Assembly (NCBI RefSeq): GCF_004087915.1
Contig: NZ_CP035108.1
Span: forward strand, 2,480,001-2,544,000
Reading direction: 5' to 3'
DNA: 64,000 nucleotides
From: Geovibrio thiophilus
GTDB lineage: Bacteria > Chrysiogenota > Deferribacteres > Deferribacterales > Geovibrionaceae
Position numbers and translations under genes: made by a program. Under the pieces are notes generated by a model. It saw only the letters and a list, made by a program, of their open reading frames with translations. It was not told the origin of the DNA and searched no databases. Shown in pieces: positions 38,961 to 48,487 of this stretch (position 1 is the stretch's first letter; every line of letters begins with the position of its first letter).

Positions 38961-39931
38961 ATTCTGACCTCTTCCGCGCCAATGCCCTTGATGAGCATAT
39001 CGTCAATCTTGAGGGCAATTTTGAGAGATTTCAGTTCATGCTCAACAGTCACGACACGATTAACGGTTCCGTTGATGCAGTCGATGAAGTGCTTTATCTC
39101 CTGTTTAAGCGGGTTATCCTTGTATACAAAGAGCCTTTCCAGAATATACTCGTTTCTGTAATGAAGCTCCTTGTTGCCGAACACATGCTGACTCTGTGCG
39201 TTGCGGTATATGTTTATGTCCTGACTTGTGTAATCCAGAGTGATGAAGGCGTCCTTCTGGCTTATGCTCATTATCCTGTCTTTCTTCTGGGTAACACGGC
39301 TGACAACGATCTGCGCTGTTGTGCTGCCGTCAAAGCGGATGTTCACCGCGGCGTAATCGGGCAGCTCGGAATAGACCTTGGAGCCCGATGCCTGTATCTC
39401 AATCACATCCGCGTGCACCATGTTCACAATGATGTCTATATCGTGAATCATCAGGTCAAGTACGATGCTGTCTTTGGCGAAGTTCGGGTTGAAGGGTCCC
39501 ACCCTTCTAGATTCTATCAGATAAGGGTTGTCTGCTATCTTGCGGAGCTCCTGAACCGCTCCGTTGAACCTCTCAACATGCCCTATGTGAAGTACAAGGT
39601 TCTTTTTCGCAGCGATTTCAAACAGCTTCTGAGCTTCCTCAAGGTTTGTGGTTATCGGTTTTTCCACGAGAACATGCTTGCCTGCCTCAAGGCATTCCTT
39701 AACTATATCAAAGTGATATTTTGTGGGAGCGGCAACAGTGACGGCGTCAACCTTTGGAAGAAGGTCACGGAAATCGGTGAAAGTCTCATATCTGAATCTG
39801 GTTTTCACTTCATCCAGAACTGCCTGTGAGGCGTCGCACATTCCGTTCATCTGCACATTCTGAAGTTCGTCGTATATGTTCAGATGGTATTTCCCCATCT
39901 TCCCTATTCCTATAAGCCCAACTTTAAGCAT
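38957..39931 (-). CDS. Gfo/Idh/MocA-family oxidoreductase
   Basis: A 324-residue NAD(P)-dependent oxidoreductase. It has an N-terminal Rossmann motif (GLIGIGKMGKYH), the EKPITT motif (VLVEKPITTNLEEAQ) and a C-terminal substrate domain. Genes of this family between lpxA and lpxI (or lpxB) are common in lipid A clusters. The substrate might be a UDP-sugar, as for 2,3-diamino sugar formation, but no partner aminotransferase is visible here. Confidence 0.85.
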   Translation of the reverse strand: MLKVGLIGIGKMGKYHLNIYDELQNVQMNGMCDASQAVLDEVKTRFRYETFTDFRDLLPKVDAVTVAAPTKYHFDIVKECLEAGKHVLVEKPITTNLEEAQKLFEIAAKKNLVLHIGHVERFNGAVQELRKIADNPYLIESRRVGPFNPNFAKDSIVLDLMIHDIDIIVNMVHADVIEIQASGSKVYSELPDYAAVNIRFDGSTTAQIVVSRVTQKKDRIMSISQKDAFITLDYTSQDINIYRNAQSQHVFGNKELHYRNEYILERLFVYKDNPLKQEIKHFIDCINGTVNRVVTVEHELKSLKIALKIDDMLIKGIGAEEVRI

Positions 39932-39936
39932 GGTTT

Positions 39937-40704
39937 CTATCTCCGGGAGAAGCCCCTTTTTGAGGGTGCCTCTATGAAATCAATAAACATTTTTATTTCA
40001 TCAAACTGGGTGAGTTCCTTCAGTAGGGAAGGAACGCTTTCCCACGGGTTGGAAAGGTTTCCGTATATATGAAGAGCCTTTTTAAGCTCAAGCCTTGCCT
40101 CGCTGCTCATCCCTCTGCGGCGCAGCCCTACTATGTTCAGCCCGGGTATCCCGTCGTCAGCATAGAGGCAGAAGTGAGGCACATCCTTAGTCACGCTTGC
40201 CCTGTTGCCGAGCATCACCATTGAGCCGATTCGGGTGAACTGGTGAACAGCGGCGTAACCGCCGAACACTGTAAAATCTCCCACGTGCACATGCCCGGCC
40301 GTGCAGGAATAGTTAGTTAAGATCACGTTGTTGCCCACGACGGAATCGTGAGCGATATGAGAGCCCGTCATAAGGTAGCAGTTGTCGCCCACAAGGGTTA
40401 TCCAATTTTCCTTGGTTGTTGCCCTGTGGATCGTGGCAAACTCCCTGATGACACAGTTTTTGCCTATCTTGAGCTTGGTGTCTTCGCCTTTGAAGCCTGT
40501 ATCCTGCGGAGCCCCGCCCACATGAGCGTTGGCGCAGATTACCGTGCCCTCGCCTATCTCTGTGTGAATCTCAACCACGGCATTAACGCCGACCTTCACT
40601 CCGGCGCCGATTCGGCACCCTTTGCCCACATAGGCGCCGCGCTCTATTACCGCCGTCTCATGTACTTCACTGCCCGGATCAACATATGCAAGAGGACTTA
40701 TCAT
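39937..40704 (-). CDS. lpxA: UDP-N-acetylglucosamine O-acyltransferase
   Basis: About 255 residues from ATG 40704, which overlaps the fabZ stop (ATGA) and has GAGGG upstream. A longer frame to 40743 would lie inside fabZ. It has hexapeptide repeats of a left-handed beta-helix, the catalytic His in GSHIAHDSVVG and the helical C-terminal domain (LNIVGLRRRG). It catalyses the first step of lipid A synthesis. Confidence 0.97.
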   Translation of the reverse strand: MISPLAYVDPGSEVHETAVIERGAYVGKGCRIGAGVKVGVNAVVEIHTEIGEGTVICANAHVGGAPQDTGFKGEDTKLKIGKNCVIREFATIHRATTKENWITLVGDNCYLMTGSHIAHDSVVGNNVILTNYSCTAGHVHVGDFTVFGGYAAVHQFTRIGSMVMLGNRASVTKDVPHFCLYADDGIPGLNIVGLRRRGMSSEARLELKKALHIYGNLSNPWESVPSLLKELTQFDEIKMFIDFIEAPSKRGFSRR

Positions 40705-41135
40705 TTCACTTCCCTCATAACCGCAGTAAGAACCGCTTCGCACGCCACTTCGCCGTTAACGCTCGCCACGCACTCAGACTTGAGGAGATCTCTCTTCGCC
40801 CTGAGCACTTCACAGTTAAGTGTCAGCGTGTCGCCCGGTTCGACAATTCTGCGGAATTTTGCGTTTTCTATTGACATGAAAAGGAAAAATTTGCCTTTCC
40901 CGCTTTCACCCTGCTTGCTGAGGGCGTATATTCCCGCAGCCTGCGCCAGAGCCTCAACTATGAGCACGCCGGGCATAACCGGATAACCGGGGAAATGCCC
41001 CATGAAATGCGGTTCGTTGAATGTAACATTTTTTATTGCCGTTATTCCGTTTTCTCTTATCTCAAGAACCTTGTCCACAAGGAGGAATGGGTAACGGTGG
41101 GGAAGAATTTCAAGAATCTGTCTCAGATCCATCAT
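40701..41135 (-). CDS. fabZ: 3-hydroxyacyl-ACP dehydratase
   Basis: This 144-residue hot-dog-fold enzyme has the catalytic His in MGHFPGYPVMPG and the Glu in VLIVEALAQAAG. It dehydrates 3-hydroxyacyl-ACP for fatty acid elongation and competes with LpxA/LpxD for substrate, which explains its place between them. The start overlaps the lpxD end by 26 bp; the second Met is an alternative start. Confidence 0.97.
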   Translation of the reverse strand: MMDLRQILEILPHRYPFLLVDKVLEIRENGITAIKNVTFNEPHFMGHFPGYPVMPGVLIVEALAQAAGIYALSKQGESGKGKFFLFMSIENAKFRRIVEPGDTLTLNCEVLRAKRDLLKSECVASVNGEVACEAVLTAVMREVK

Positions 41136-42162
41136 TGTTAAGTCTCCTTGAGATTTCGTTAACCTTTTTTCTTATATCGGAAATTTCCAGCAGAGCGGCA
41201 TTGTTTTTCATCCATTTCATCTTTGACTGAATGGGAAAACCGCCGTATATTCCGCCTTCCTCAATATCTCTGTCAACTCCGCCCTGAGCGGCTATGATTG
41301 TTTTGGAAGCTATCTTCACATGATCCTTGGTGCCTGATCTGGCGCCGAAAATCACGTAATCGCCTATCTCACAGCTTCCGGCTATGCCTGTCTGTCCCAC
41401 AAAGATGCAGTGCTTTCCTATCTTTGTATTGTGCCCGATCTGCACCTGATTGTCGATTTTTGTGCCTTCGCCTATTACGGTATCACCCAATGCGCCTCTG
41501 TCCACACAGGAGTTTGAGCCTATCTCCACATTGTCACCCAATACAACGCCGCCGACCTGCGGAATCTTCACGGATACGCCCTTGTCCTGATAATAGCCGA
41601 AGCCGTCTGCGCCTATGACACAGCCGGAATGGAGAATCACGCCGTTTCCGAGAAGGCATTCTTGGTAAACGGTAACATTCGGATAGATTACGCAGTTATC
41701 GCCGACAACCGTTCCTGTACCTATGAATGAATTTGGATAAACCACAGTTCCTTCACCTATGACAGCATCTTCCGAGATTGTCGCTCCCGCTTCGATTCTG
41801 GCGGTGGGTGCAATTTTAGCGGAAGAAGCAACGTTTGCCTGCCCGCTCACTCCTGAGGGTTTCACCACAGGCGGGTAAAAAAGTTCAACAGCAACAGCAA
41901 GGGCCGCACGGGCTTCCTTCACATAGATAACAGGTCTGTCGGATACGAAAGTGTAACCCTCCGGAATAACAAAAGCGGAAGCCGCTCCCTTAAGGGCAGC
42001 CTCCGCCAGCTTTTTGTCAAACAGAAAGGACACGCAGCCGCTCTCGGCAGAATCCACAGGGCGGATGCCCGTAACTTCGGCATCCTCTCCCACAAGCCGT
42101 CCGCCTAGTTTCGAGGCGATTTCCGAAAGCTTAAGCTTTCCGCTTATTTTTTTACGTTCCAT
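41110..42162 (-). CDS. lpxD: UDP-3-O-acylglucosamine N-acyltransferase
   Basis: This 350-residue protein has an N-terminal uridine-binding domain (residues 1-100) followed by a long series of hexapeptide repeats. The catalytic His segment is QIGHNTKIGKHC and a C-terminal helix completes the protein. It adds the second acyl chain in lipid A synthesis. It overlaps skp by 19 bp upstream and fabZ downstream, indicating tight coupling. Confidence 0.97.
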   Translation of the reverse strand: MERKKISGKLKLSEIASKLGGRLVGEDAEVTGIRPVDSAESGCVSFLFDKKLAEAALKGAASAFVIPEGYTFVSDRPVIYVKEARAALAVAVELFYPPVVKPSGVSGQANVASSAKIAPTARIEAGATISEDAVIGEGTVVYPNSFIGTGTVVGDNCVIYPNVTVYQECLLGNGVILHSGCVIGADGFGYYQDKGVSVKIPQVGGVVLGDNVEIGSNSCVDRGALGDTVIGEGTKIDNQVQIGHNTKIGKHCIFVGQTGIAGSCEIGDYVIFGARSGTKDHVKIASKTIIAAQGGVDRDIEEGGIYGGFPIQSKMKWMKNNAALLEISDIRKKVNEISRRLNNDGSETDS

Positions 42163-42659
42163 TCCTTGTTATACCTTTCGATAACTATGTCAGTTATGTC
42201 AACTTTGTCGGAAAAATACATAACGCCCGCATGCTGAAACTCAACTATCAGCTCATAATTAAGCTCTTTTCCAAGTTTTTCAGTAATGTTAAGCACTTCT
42301 GACTCTATATCCTTAAGGTAACGCGCCTCTATTCTCTGGAGCTGATTGGAATAGTCTTTCTTAGCGCCGTTAAACTCTCTGACAAGTCTGTTGATTTCCG
42401 CAGATTTCTTGTCTTTCGCCTCAGGAGTGAGCAGGTTTGCCTGCTTTTCAAAATCATTCTGAAGCTTTGTAATCTCTTTGCTGAGTTTTTCAAGTTCAGT
42501 GTCAAACTCTGCCGCTTTGGTTTTCAGCTTATTGTAAACGGATTTGCCGGAATCCGAAGTGCTGAGCACTTTCTGAAAGTTGACGACACCAATCTTGGCA
42601 AACGCCGTACCGGACATCATAAGAACCGCTGCAACAACTAAAGCCGTAAGTTTACTCAT
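42144..42659 (-). CDS. skp: Skp/OmpH-family periplasmic chaperone
   Basis: About 171 residues from the ATG at 42659 (MSKLTALVV), with GGAGG a normal distance upstream; a frame to 42674 adds five residues. It has a signal peptide ending TAFA, a beta core (KIGVVNFQKVLS) and two long coiled-coil arms rich in Lys/Glu. It carries unfolded outer-membrane proteins to BamA, encoded just upstream. A hairpin-repeat array lies between the two genes. Confidence 0.92.
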   Translation of the reverse strand: MSKLTALVVAAVLMMSGTAFAKIGVVNFQKVLSTSDSGKSVYNKLKTKAAEFDTELEKLSKEITKLQNDFEKQANLLTPEAKDKKSAEINRLVREFNGAKKDYSNQLQRIEARYLKDIESEVLNITEKLGKELNYELIVEFQHAGVMYFSDKVDITDIVIERYNKEWNVKK

Positions 42660-42674
42660 TAAAATAGCCTCCAT

Positions 42675-43094
42675 AATTTATAATCACAAATTTTCCATCC
42701 ATGGAAATTTGTGATACACGCTCGCGCCGAATTTCATTCGGCTTCGCTGCGCACGGCGCATTCCCATCCGTGGAAATGTATATATTTTCTATGCCTTTGC
42801 TTCTTTAATTTATAATCACAAATTTTCCATCCATGGAAATTTGTGATACACGCTCGCGCCGAATTTCATTCGGCTTCGCTGCGCACGGCGCATTCCCATC
42901 CGTGGAAATGTATATATTTTCTATGCCTTTGCTTCTTTAATTTATAATCACAAATTTTCCTTCCATGGAAAACCGCTGGTCAGTTCCGGCGGTTTCTGAA
43001 CCAAGCCTGCTGACAATTTGTGATACACGCTCGCGCCGAATTTCATTCGGCTTCGCTGCGCACGGCGCATTCCCATCCGTGGAAATGTATATAT
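42675..43094. repeat. Three-hairpin repeat array B (three 132-bp units)
   Basis: Units start near 42685, 42817 and 42949. Hairpin 1 is CAAATTTTCC/GGAAATTTG, hairpin 2 GCCGAAT/ATTCGGC and hairpin 3 CATT-CC/GG-AATG around the shared core. The third unit carries an extra ~45 bp inserted in hairpin 1 that itself contains AAACCGC/GCGGTTT. The phrase TTTATAATCAC next to skp recurs between units. Confidence 0.95.
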
Positions 43095-43125
43095 CTTGTT
43101 TTCTACCCTATTACCTTTCTTTTCC

Positions 43126-43240
43126 GTCATTCTGAGGCAGAACCAAAGAATCTCAAATCTTTTGAGACTGCATCGTCGCTTCACACCGCCGCAGCGACGT
43201 CTCATCGTCATTGCAAGTGCCGGCGAAGCAATCTGCGACC
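43126..43240. repeat. Interspersed GTCATTCTGAG / GTCATTGCAAG repeats
   Basis: GTCATTCTGAG followed by AAGAATCTC (43126-43156) and GTCATTGCAAG followed by CGAAGCAATCTG (43206-43236) match palindromic motifs scattered in many bacterial genomes. A better preserved copy lies at 55859-55920. Confidence 0.7.
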
Positions 43241-43337
43241 ACAGATACAGTACCTTTCAAATCCTCCCCAGCTCTCCTTGACAAAAAGAGGGAGCACTCA
43301 TCCTAACAACTCCACTGAGGGAGTATTGCCGTGAGGA

Positions 43338-43455
43338 ACGAAAGGCAGTCGATCCCCTCACAGTTCCACGGAGGGAACTGCGCCGTGCGGAGCGAAGGTT
43401 TGCTCCGCAAACCGCGAGCGTGTATCACAAATCCCCACGGACGGGGATTTGTGAT
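43338..43455. repeat. Three-hairpin repeat C, inverted single unit
   Basis: On the minus strand this unit reads hairpin 1 CACAAATCCCC/GGGGATTTGTG, core ACACGCTCGCG, hairpin 2 GGTTTG/CAAACC, core TTCGCTCCGCACGGCG and hairpin 3 CAGTTCC/GGAACTG. It abuts the bamA 3' end. A decayed unit may lie just left of it at about 43300-43340. Confidence 0.88.
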
Positions 43456-43462
43456 TGTCATA

Positions 43463-45718
43463 TCAGAACATACCGCCCATTGAAAATTCCCATCTGCCGC
43501 TTTTTTTGTTGTCATCACGGTCAAGAGGAATGCCGTATTCTATTCTTATTGGTCCTATGGGGCTGTACCAGCGGAAGCCGACGCCCACACCCTGATAAAA
43601 TTTTCCGTCAAGATAGTCTTCGTCCGTGTCGTTAACCTGTCCGGCGTCATAGAAGAAAGCGCCTTTGAAGCCCTGATCCGCAGCGATGGGGAAGACCAGT
43701 TCCGCATTAAACAGGAACATCTTGTTCCCGCCGTAGTCGTAACCGTCTTCATCCTTGGGGGAGATGTAACCGTATTTATAGCCTCTCACACTGTAGATCC
43801 CGCCGAGCCTGAAACGTTCATCAACAGGGAGTTTCCCCTCACCAGTGGAATCCAGATAGCCGCCCTCAAGATGCAGCATACCCACGAATTTCCACCAAAG
43901 AGGTATAAACTCTGAGGTTTCCACTCCGGTTTTATAATAGTCGTTATCACCGCCGAGGGGACCGCCGGCGTATTTGTAATAAATCCTGGAAATATTACCC
44001 GATGTGGGATCCACAGGGTGGTTTGTTGTCCTGTAGTTGAGGATCGGGGTAAAGCTCACTGTGGTGTATTCGCCTTCCTGATCCCAGATATACTGCGAAG
44101 CGTTGTCGTCAATATCCGAGATCTTCTCTTTTTCATAGGCGAGCTTATATGTGGCGTACAGCTTGCGTCCGACAACAGGGTGTCCGAGCCTGAGAGCCAC
44201 ACCGTCATTGTATTTGTCATATTCGTAGTAGCTTCTTTTCAGCTTATAGAAGTCCACACCGAGAGTGATCGGTTTATCAAGAAACCACGGATCCGTAAGA
44301 GATATGGTGTAGTCCGTTCTTTTACTGGCGAATTCCGCTTTAAAATCTGTTGTATAGCCTGAGCCGAGGAGGTTTTTCTTTTGAAGGCGAAGCATGAACA
44401 TCAGTTCATCCACGGACGAATAGCCCATGCCCACGCTGAAAAAGCCTGTTCGCTTGTCCTTCACACTGACATTGAGATCCACGGATGAGTCGTCCACTCT
44501 TTTTTCATCAAGACGAACCTCCTCAAAGTAGTCAGTAAATTCTATGTTTTTCTTGGAGCTGTTGATTCTGCGGCTGTCATAAATATCGCCTTCGGCAATG
44601 TCCATCTCGCGTCTGATGACTCTGTCCTTGGTATCGGCGTTGCCTCTGATGTTTATGCGGCTGATCTTAACTAGAACATTCTCCTCAACCCTGTATGTGA
44701 CGGTAACAGTCTTCTCGTCTTTGTTCTCTTTTGTCAGCGGCTCAACGTTGGCAAACGCATATCCGATTTCAGTGAAACGGTCAGTGAGGCGTTTGATGTC
44801 GTTTTGAAATTCCTCAACATTGAACCAGTCGCCTGATTTAAGAACCGTTACAGACTCAAGCTCTTTATCTGTGCGGTGTCTGTTGCCTTCAAAGGCGATG
44901 CTGTCTATCTTAAATCTGTCCCCTTCCTCAACACGGAAGGTAAGTGTGATGCGTTTCTTTTTGCCTTCACTGATCTGCACCTCAGGCTCACCCACACGCA
45001 CTTGAATAAAGCCTTTCTTCATGTATTCGCCGCGGATTTTCTCGACATCAATCTCAATGAGTTCCTGTTTCAGCTTGCCGCTTCCGGTAAGCCATGAGAA
45101 GAAACCCTTCTCCTTTGTGGAGAGCATTTTCATCAGTTCTTTGTCTGTATAGAACTTGTTTCCTGCGAATACTATATCGTAGATCCTAGCTTCGGGTCCT
45201 TCCTCAATGCGGAAGAACACATCCACAGAGTTATCACTTCTGTCCTCAATATCAGCCTTCACCGCAACTGAGTAATACTTTTCATCGTGGTAAACGCCGA
45301 TAATTTTATTGATGTTCTCCTCAACCTTCGCCCTGTCAAGGATCTGACCTTCCATGGGGATCATGTCTTCCGTTATGTAGTTTTCCCTTACATTGATGTT
45401 CCCTTCCAAGTAAACCTTGTTCACATAGGGCTTTTCCTTAACCACATACACAAGGGTGAGCTTGTCGTCGTCAACACGCATGTCGACCTGAACATCCACA
45501 ACGAGATCCGTCGTGAAGATCTCCTTTATGGAGGCGCTGACTTTGTTCATGTCAAACTCTTCGCCCGCTTTCACCGTGTATCTCAGGAATGTTTCGGAGG
45601 GAACCCGTCTGTTCCCTTCTATTTTGACAAGGTCTATGACTGCGGCATAGGAGTTTGCCGCAAATGTTATGATGAGTGCACTAAAAAAAAAATTAATAAA
45701 TAGCTTTTTCAAGTTCAT
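43463..45718 (-). CDS. bamA: BamA, outer-membrane protein assembly factor
   Basis: A 751-residue Omp85 protein with a signal peptide, five POTRA domains (to residue ~420) and a C-terminal barrel ending in Phe (MGGMF). The conserved lid motif is visible as FRLGGIYSVRGY (VRGY/F). It folds barrels such as the porin-like and TonB-dependent proteins in this window. Its start overlaps the hisG stop by 4 bp, an unusual neighbour. Confidence 0.97.
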   Translation of the reverse strand: MNLKKLFINFFFSALIITFAANSYAAVIDLVKIEGNRRVPSETFLRYTVKAGEEFDMNKVSASIKEIFTTDLVVDVQVDMRVDDDKLTLVYVVKEKPYVNKVYLEGNINVRENYITEDMIPMEGQILDRAKVEENINKIIGVYHDEKYYSVAVKADIEDRSDNSVDVFFRIEEGPEARIYDIVFAGNKFYTDKELMKMLSTKEKGFFSWLTGSGKLKQELIEIDVEKIRGEYMKKGFIQVRVGEPEVQISEGKKKRITLTFRVEEGDRFKIDSIAFEGNRHRTDKELESVTVLKSGDWFNVEEFQNDIKRLTDRFTEIGYAFANVEPLTKENKDEKTVTVTYRVEENVLVKISRINIRGNADTKDRVIRREMDIAEGDIYDSRRINSSKKNIEFTDYFEEVRLDEKRVDDSSVDLNVSVKDKRTGFFSVGMGYSSVDELMFMLRLQKKNLLGSGYTTDFKAEFASKRTDYTISLTDPWFLDKPITLGVDFYKLKRSYYEYDKYNDGVALRLGHPVVGRKLYATYKLAYEKEKISDIDDNASQYIWDQEGEYTTVSFTPILNYRTTNHPVDPTSGNISRIYYKYAGGPLGGDNDYYKTGVETSEFIPLWWKFVGMLHLEGGYLDSTGEGKLPVDERFRLGGIYSVRGYKYGYISPKDEDGYDYGGNKMFLFNAELVFPIAADQGFKGAFFYDAGQVNDTDEDYLDGKFYQGVGVGFRWYSPIGPIRIEYGIPLDRDDNKKSGRWEFSMGGMF

Positions 45719-46344
45719 ATCCCGCCCAGCCGCTTAATTATTTCCTTAACGCGCTCGTGTTTGAGTCTGGTCATGCTTTTATTCCCGATAAGTCTCGCTG
45801 TGGATTCAAGCATTGTCTCAATAACCTCAAGCCCGTTTTTCCTGAGTGTCTGCCCCGTGGAGACAAGGTCGACTATCATATCAGAAAGACCGACTATGGG
45901 AGCAAGCTCAATGGAACCGTAAAGTTTTATTGTTTCAACAAAAATACCTTTCTTGGCAAAGAAGTCCTTAGTCATTTTCGGATATTTGGTTGCGACAACC
46001 ATATCATGTCTGTACCTGCTGTTGCCGTCTTTGATTCCAGCCACGCAGAGCCTGCACGCGCCGAAACCCAAATCCATGAACTCGTACACATCGGCGGCGG
46101 TTTCTTTGACAATGTCAAGACCGACTATGCCCAAATCAGCCGCACCGTGCTCAACATAGGTGGGAACATCCATGTTCCGCACAAGCATATAACGCATGCC
46201 GTGCTTCTCATCGAGGAAGACAAGCTTTCTGCTCTCCTCATCAACAACACCTTCCTGAGTGATGCCTTTTGATACGAAAAGTTCAATGGTTTCATCCGCC
46301 AGCCTGCCCTTGGGCAGTGCAACGGTTATTATATTTTCATTCAT
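45715..46344 (-). CDS. hisG: ATP phosphoribosyltransferase, short form
   Basis: This 209-residue protein lacks the C-terminal regulatory domain of long HisG, so it should need a HisZ partner, not seen here. Motifs are ALPKGRL at the start, GAADLGIVGLD and DMIVDLVSTGQTL for PRPP binding. It catalyses the first step of histidine synthesis. It overlaps murA by 4 bp. Confidence 0.96.
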   Translation of the reverse strand: MNENIITVALPKGRLADETIELFVSKGITQEGVVDEESRKLVFLDEKHGMRYMLVRNMDVPTYVEHGAADLGIVGLDIVKETAADVYEFMDLGFGACRLCVAGIKDGNSRYRHDMVVATKYPKMTKDFFAKKGIFVETIKLYGSIELAPIVGLSDMIVDLVSTGQTLRKNGLEVIETMLESTARLIGNKSMTRLKHERVKEIIKRLGGI

Positions 46345-47600
46345 TCCGCCGTCCTTGTAATATCCGCGCCCAGCAGCGAGAGCTTCTCGTCGAAGCGCTC
46401 ATAACCCCTGTCCAGATGGTAAACACGGAGGATTTCGCTTGTTCCCTCAGCCATGAGGGCAGCTATAACGAGGCTTGCGCTCGCCCTGAGATCGGATGCC
46501 ATCACCGGCGCACCCGTAATGTTCTCAGCGCCTCTGATAACAGCGGATTTATCCTTCAGCCTGATGTCGGCGCCCATGCGCTTAAGCTCGGAAACGTGCA
46601 TAAACCTGTTTTCAAAGATTGTTTCCGTAATAACGGAAACTCCTTGGGACGCAGCCATAACAGACATAAACTGCGCCTGCATATCCGTCGGGAAGCCCGG
46701 ATAAGGCTGGGTGGAAATATCAGTTCCTTCAAGCCTTCCGTTTTTTTCCGCCGTGATGGTGGAATCGTTTACCACCTTTATGTTTAAGCCGGTCTGTACC
46801 AGTTTGTCTATTATAGCAGTCATTGAGGAAACCGGGGCGTTTTCCAGAGTAATTTTCCCTCCGGCGCAGGCAACAGCGCAGAGGAAGGTTCCCGCCTCTA
46901 TCCTGTCCGGCATTACTATGTAATCATTGCTGTTGAGCTTCTCCACGCCTTTGATGCGTATGATCGTGGAGCCTTCGCCTTCGATTTTTGCGCCCATTTT
47001 CTTGAGGAAGCGGGCAAGATCCACGACCTCAGGCTCCTGAGCGGCATTGTAGAGCACAGTTTCGCCTTCCGCCAGAGCAGCAGCCATCATTATGTTTTCC
47101 GTTCCGGTTACAGTTACCACATCAAAAGTGATTTCAGCGCCCTTAAGCCTTTCACACTCGGCTTCGATATATCCGTGGGCAACGTTTATGTCCGCCCCCA
47201 TGAGTTTGAGAGCTTTTATATGCTGATCCACAGGGCGTTCGCCTATGGCGCATCCGCCGGGGAGGGAAACTTTAGCCTTCTTCTTTCGGGCAAGGAGCGG
47301 TCCCAGAGCAAGCACACTCGCCCTCATGGTTTTCACCAGCTCGTAGGGAGCGATTACCTTCTCCATGTCGTCTGAGCAGTTAAGCTGTATGCCGCCGTCC
47401 TTTCTCTCAGCAGAGACGCCTACCTCTCCGAGGAGGGAGAGCATAGTTCTTATATCTCTGAGATCGGGGACATTTGAAATTTTGTATGAACCTTCCGCCA
47501 GAATTGTAGCGGCAAGAATAGGGAGACAGGCATTTTTAGCGCCGCCGATGCGCACATTACCGTTGAGGGGCTTGCCCCCGTTTATGACCAGCTTTTCCAA
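46341..47600 (-). CDS. murA: UDP-N-acetylglucosamine 1-carboxyvinyltransferase
   Basis: About 419 residues. The start is taken at TTG 47600 (EKLVINGGKPLNG follows) because AAGGGTG stands upstream; an ATG at 47633 would lie further inside prmC. The catalytic Cys is in LPGGCAIGERPVD near residue 118. It starts peptidoglycan precursor synthesis and is the target family of fosfomycin. It overlaps prmC by about 19 bp. Confidence 0.95.
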   Translation of the reverse strand: MEKLVINGGKPLNGNVRIGGAKNACLPILAATILAEGSYKISNVPDLRDIRTMLSLLGEVGVSAERKDGGIQLNCSDDMEKVIAPYELVKTMRASVLALGPLLARKKKAKVSLPGGCAIGERPVDQHIKALKLMGADINVAHGYIEAECERLKGAEITFDVVTVTGTENIMMAAALAEGETVLYNAAQEPEVVDLARFLKKMGAKIEGEGSTIIRIKGVEKLNSNDYIVMPDRIEAGTFLCAVACAGGKITLENAPVSSMTAIIDKLVQTGLNIKVVNDSTITAEKNGRLEGTDISTQPYPGFPTDMQAQFMSVMAASQGVSVITETIFENRFMHVSELKRMGADIRLKDKSAVIRGAENITGAPVMASDLRASASLVIAALMAEGTSEILRVYHLDRGYERFDEKLSLLGADITRTAE

Positions 47601-48487
47601 AAAAGCACCCTTTTTATCCCGCTCAGATCGCAATAAAAGCGGTGTTCAAACCCACCGTATGTTTTCGATGGGTTCCGCTCAGAGCTTGCTGAAAAACCAC
47701 CGTAAATTTTCGATGATTTCTGTTCAGAGCCTGCTGAAAAACCGCTGTAGATCCCGTTGAGAGCTTTGAATTGACCCGCGCCTACTTCAGCCAGAGCCAC
47801 CCAGTTTTTATTGCACAAATCAGGGACTATGTCTATCAGTTTTTTATAGAACACAAGCCCTTCATCCGCTGCCACCAGAGCCTGAAAAGGTTCATACATA
47901 ATGCTTTTTTCTAACGTTTCATACTCCTGTTCAGTCACGTACGGCGGATTGCAGAGCACCATATCAAACCCGCCCTGAATGCCTAATTCACCGAGAACAT
48001 CCCCCTGAATAAACTCCGCCCTGCTCTCAAGCCCGAGTCGCCTGCGGTTTTCCCTCGCGACCTCTAAGGCGGCGAAGCTTATATCCACACCTACACCCGT
48101 TGCCCCCTCCATCTCCGCGAGTACGGAAAGGAGTATGCAGCCTGAACCGGTGCACAGGTCAAGAACTCGGGGATTCCTCTTCGGAGCAAGCTCAAGAGCC
48201 TTTTCCACGAGAATTTCGGTCTCATATCTAGGAATGAGCACATTTTCGTTTACATAGAACTCACGCCCGTAAAAATGCCTGCGGTTTGTTATGTAGGCAG
48301 GAGGAACACCGTCCCTCAGCTTTTCGATGATCGCTCTTACCCTTTCATCCCGCTCAACTTTTTCGGACATCAAAAGCGGAACCCGCTCATATTCCGCATT
48401 CATTATAAACGCAAGTATATCAAGAGCATCAGCCCTGTTAGGGATAATACCTGTTATCTCTTTCAGAAGAGAAGCTGCTGTAATCAT
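47582..48487 (-). CDS. prmC: Peptide chain release factor glutamine methyltransferase
   Basis: About 301 residues from ATG 48487 with GGAG upstream; a frame to 48715 lacks support. The SAM-binding motif is VLDLCTGSGCI and the catalytic motif NPPYVT. It methylates the GGQ Gln of release factors; the usual partner prfA is at 53179, separated by a foreign-looking block. Near the C-terminus two 15-residue in-frame repeats (IYSGFSAGSEQKSSK, IYGGFSASSERNPSK) extend the protein before the normal ending GIKRVLF. They come from a 45-bp tandem repeat. Confidence 0.94.
   Translation of the reverse strand: MITAASLLKEITGIIPNRADALDILAFIMNAEYERVPLLMSEKVERDERVRAIIEKLRDGVPPAYITNRRHFYGREFYVNENVLIPRYETEILVEKALELAPKRNPRVLDLCTGSGCILLSVLAEMEGATGVGVDISFAALEVARENRRRLGLESRAEFIQGDVLGELGIQGGFDMVLCNPPYVTEQEYETLEKSIMYEPFQALVAADEGLVFYKKLIDIVPDLCNKNWVALAEVGAGQFKALNGIYSGFSAGSEQKSSKIYGGFSASSERNPSKTYGGFEHRFYCDLSGIKRVLFWKSWS
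47653..47742. repeat. 45-bp in-frame tandem repeat in prmC
   Basis: Two 45-bp units (47653-47697 and 47698-47742) differ at a minority of positions. Each encodes a Gly-Phe-Ser rich 15-residue segment inserted just before the conserved PrmC C-terminus. Confidence 0.85.
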
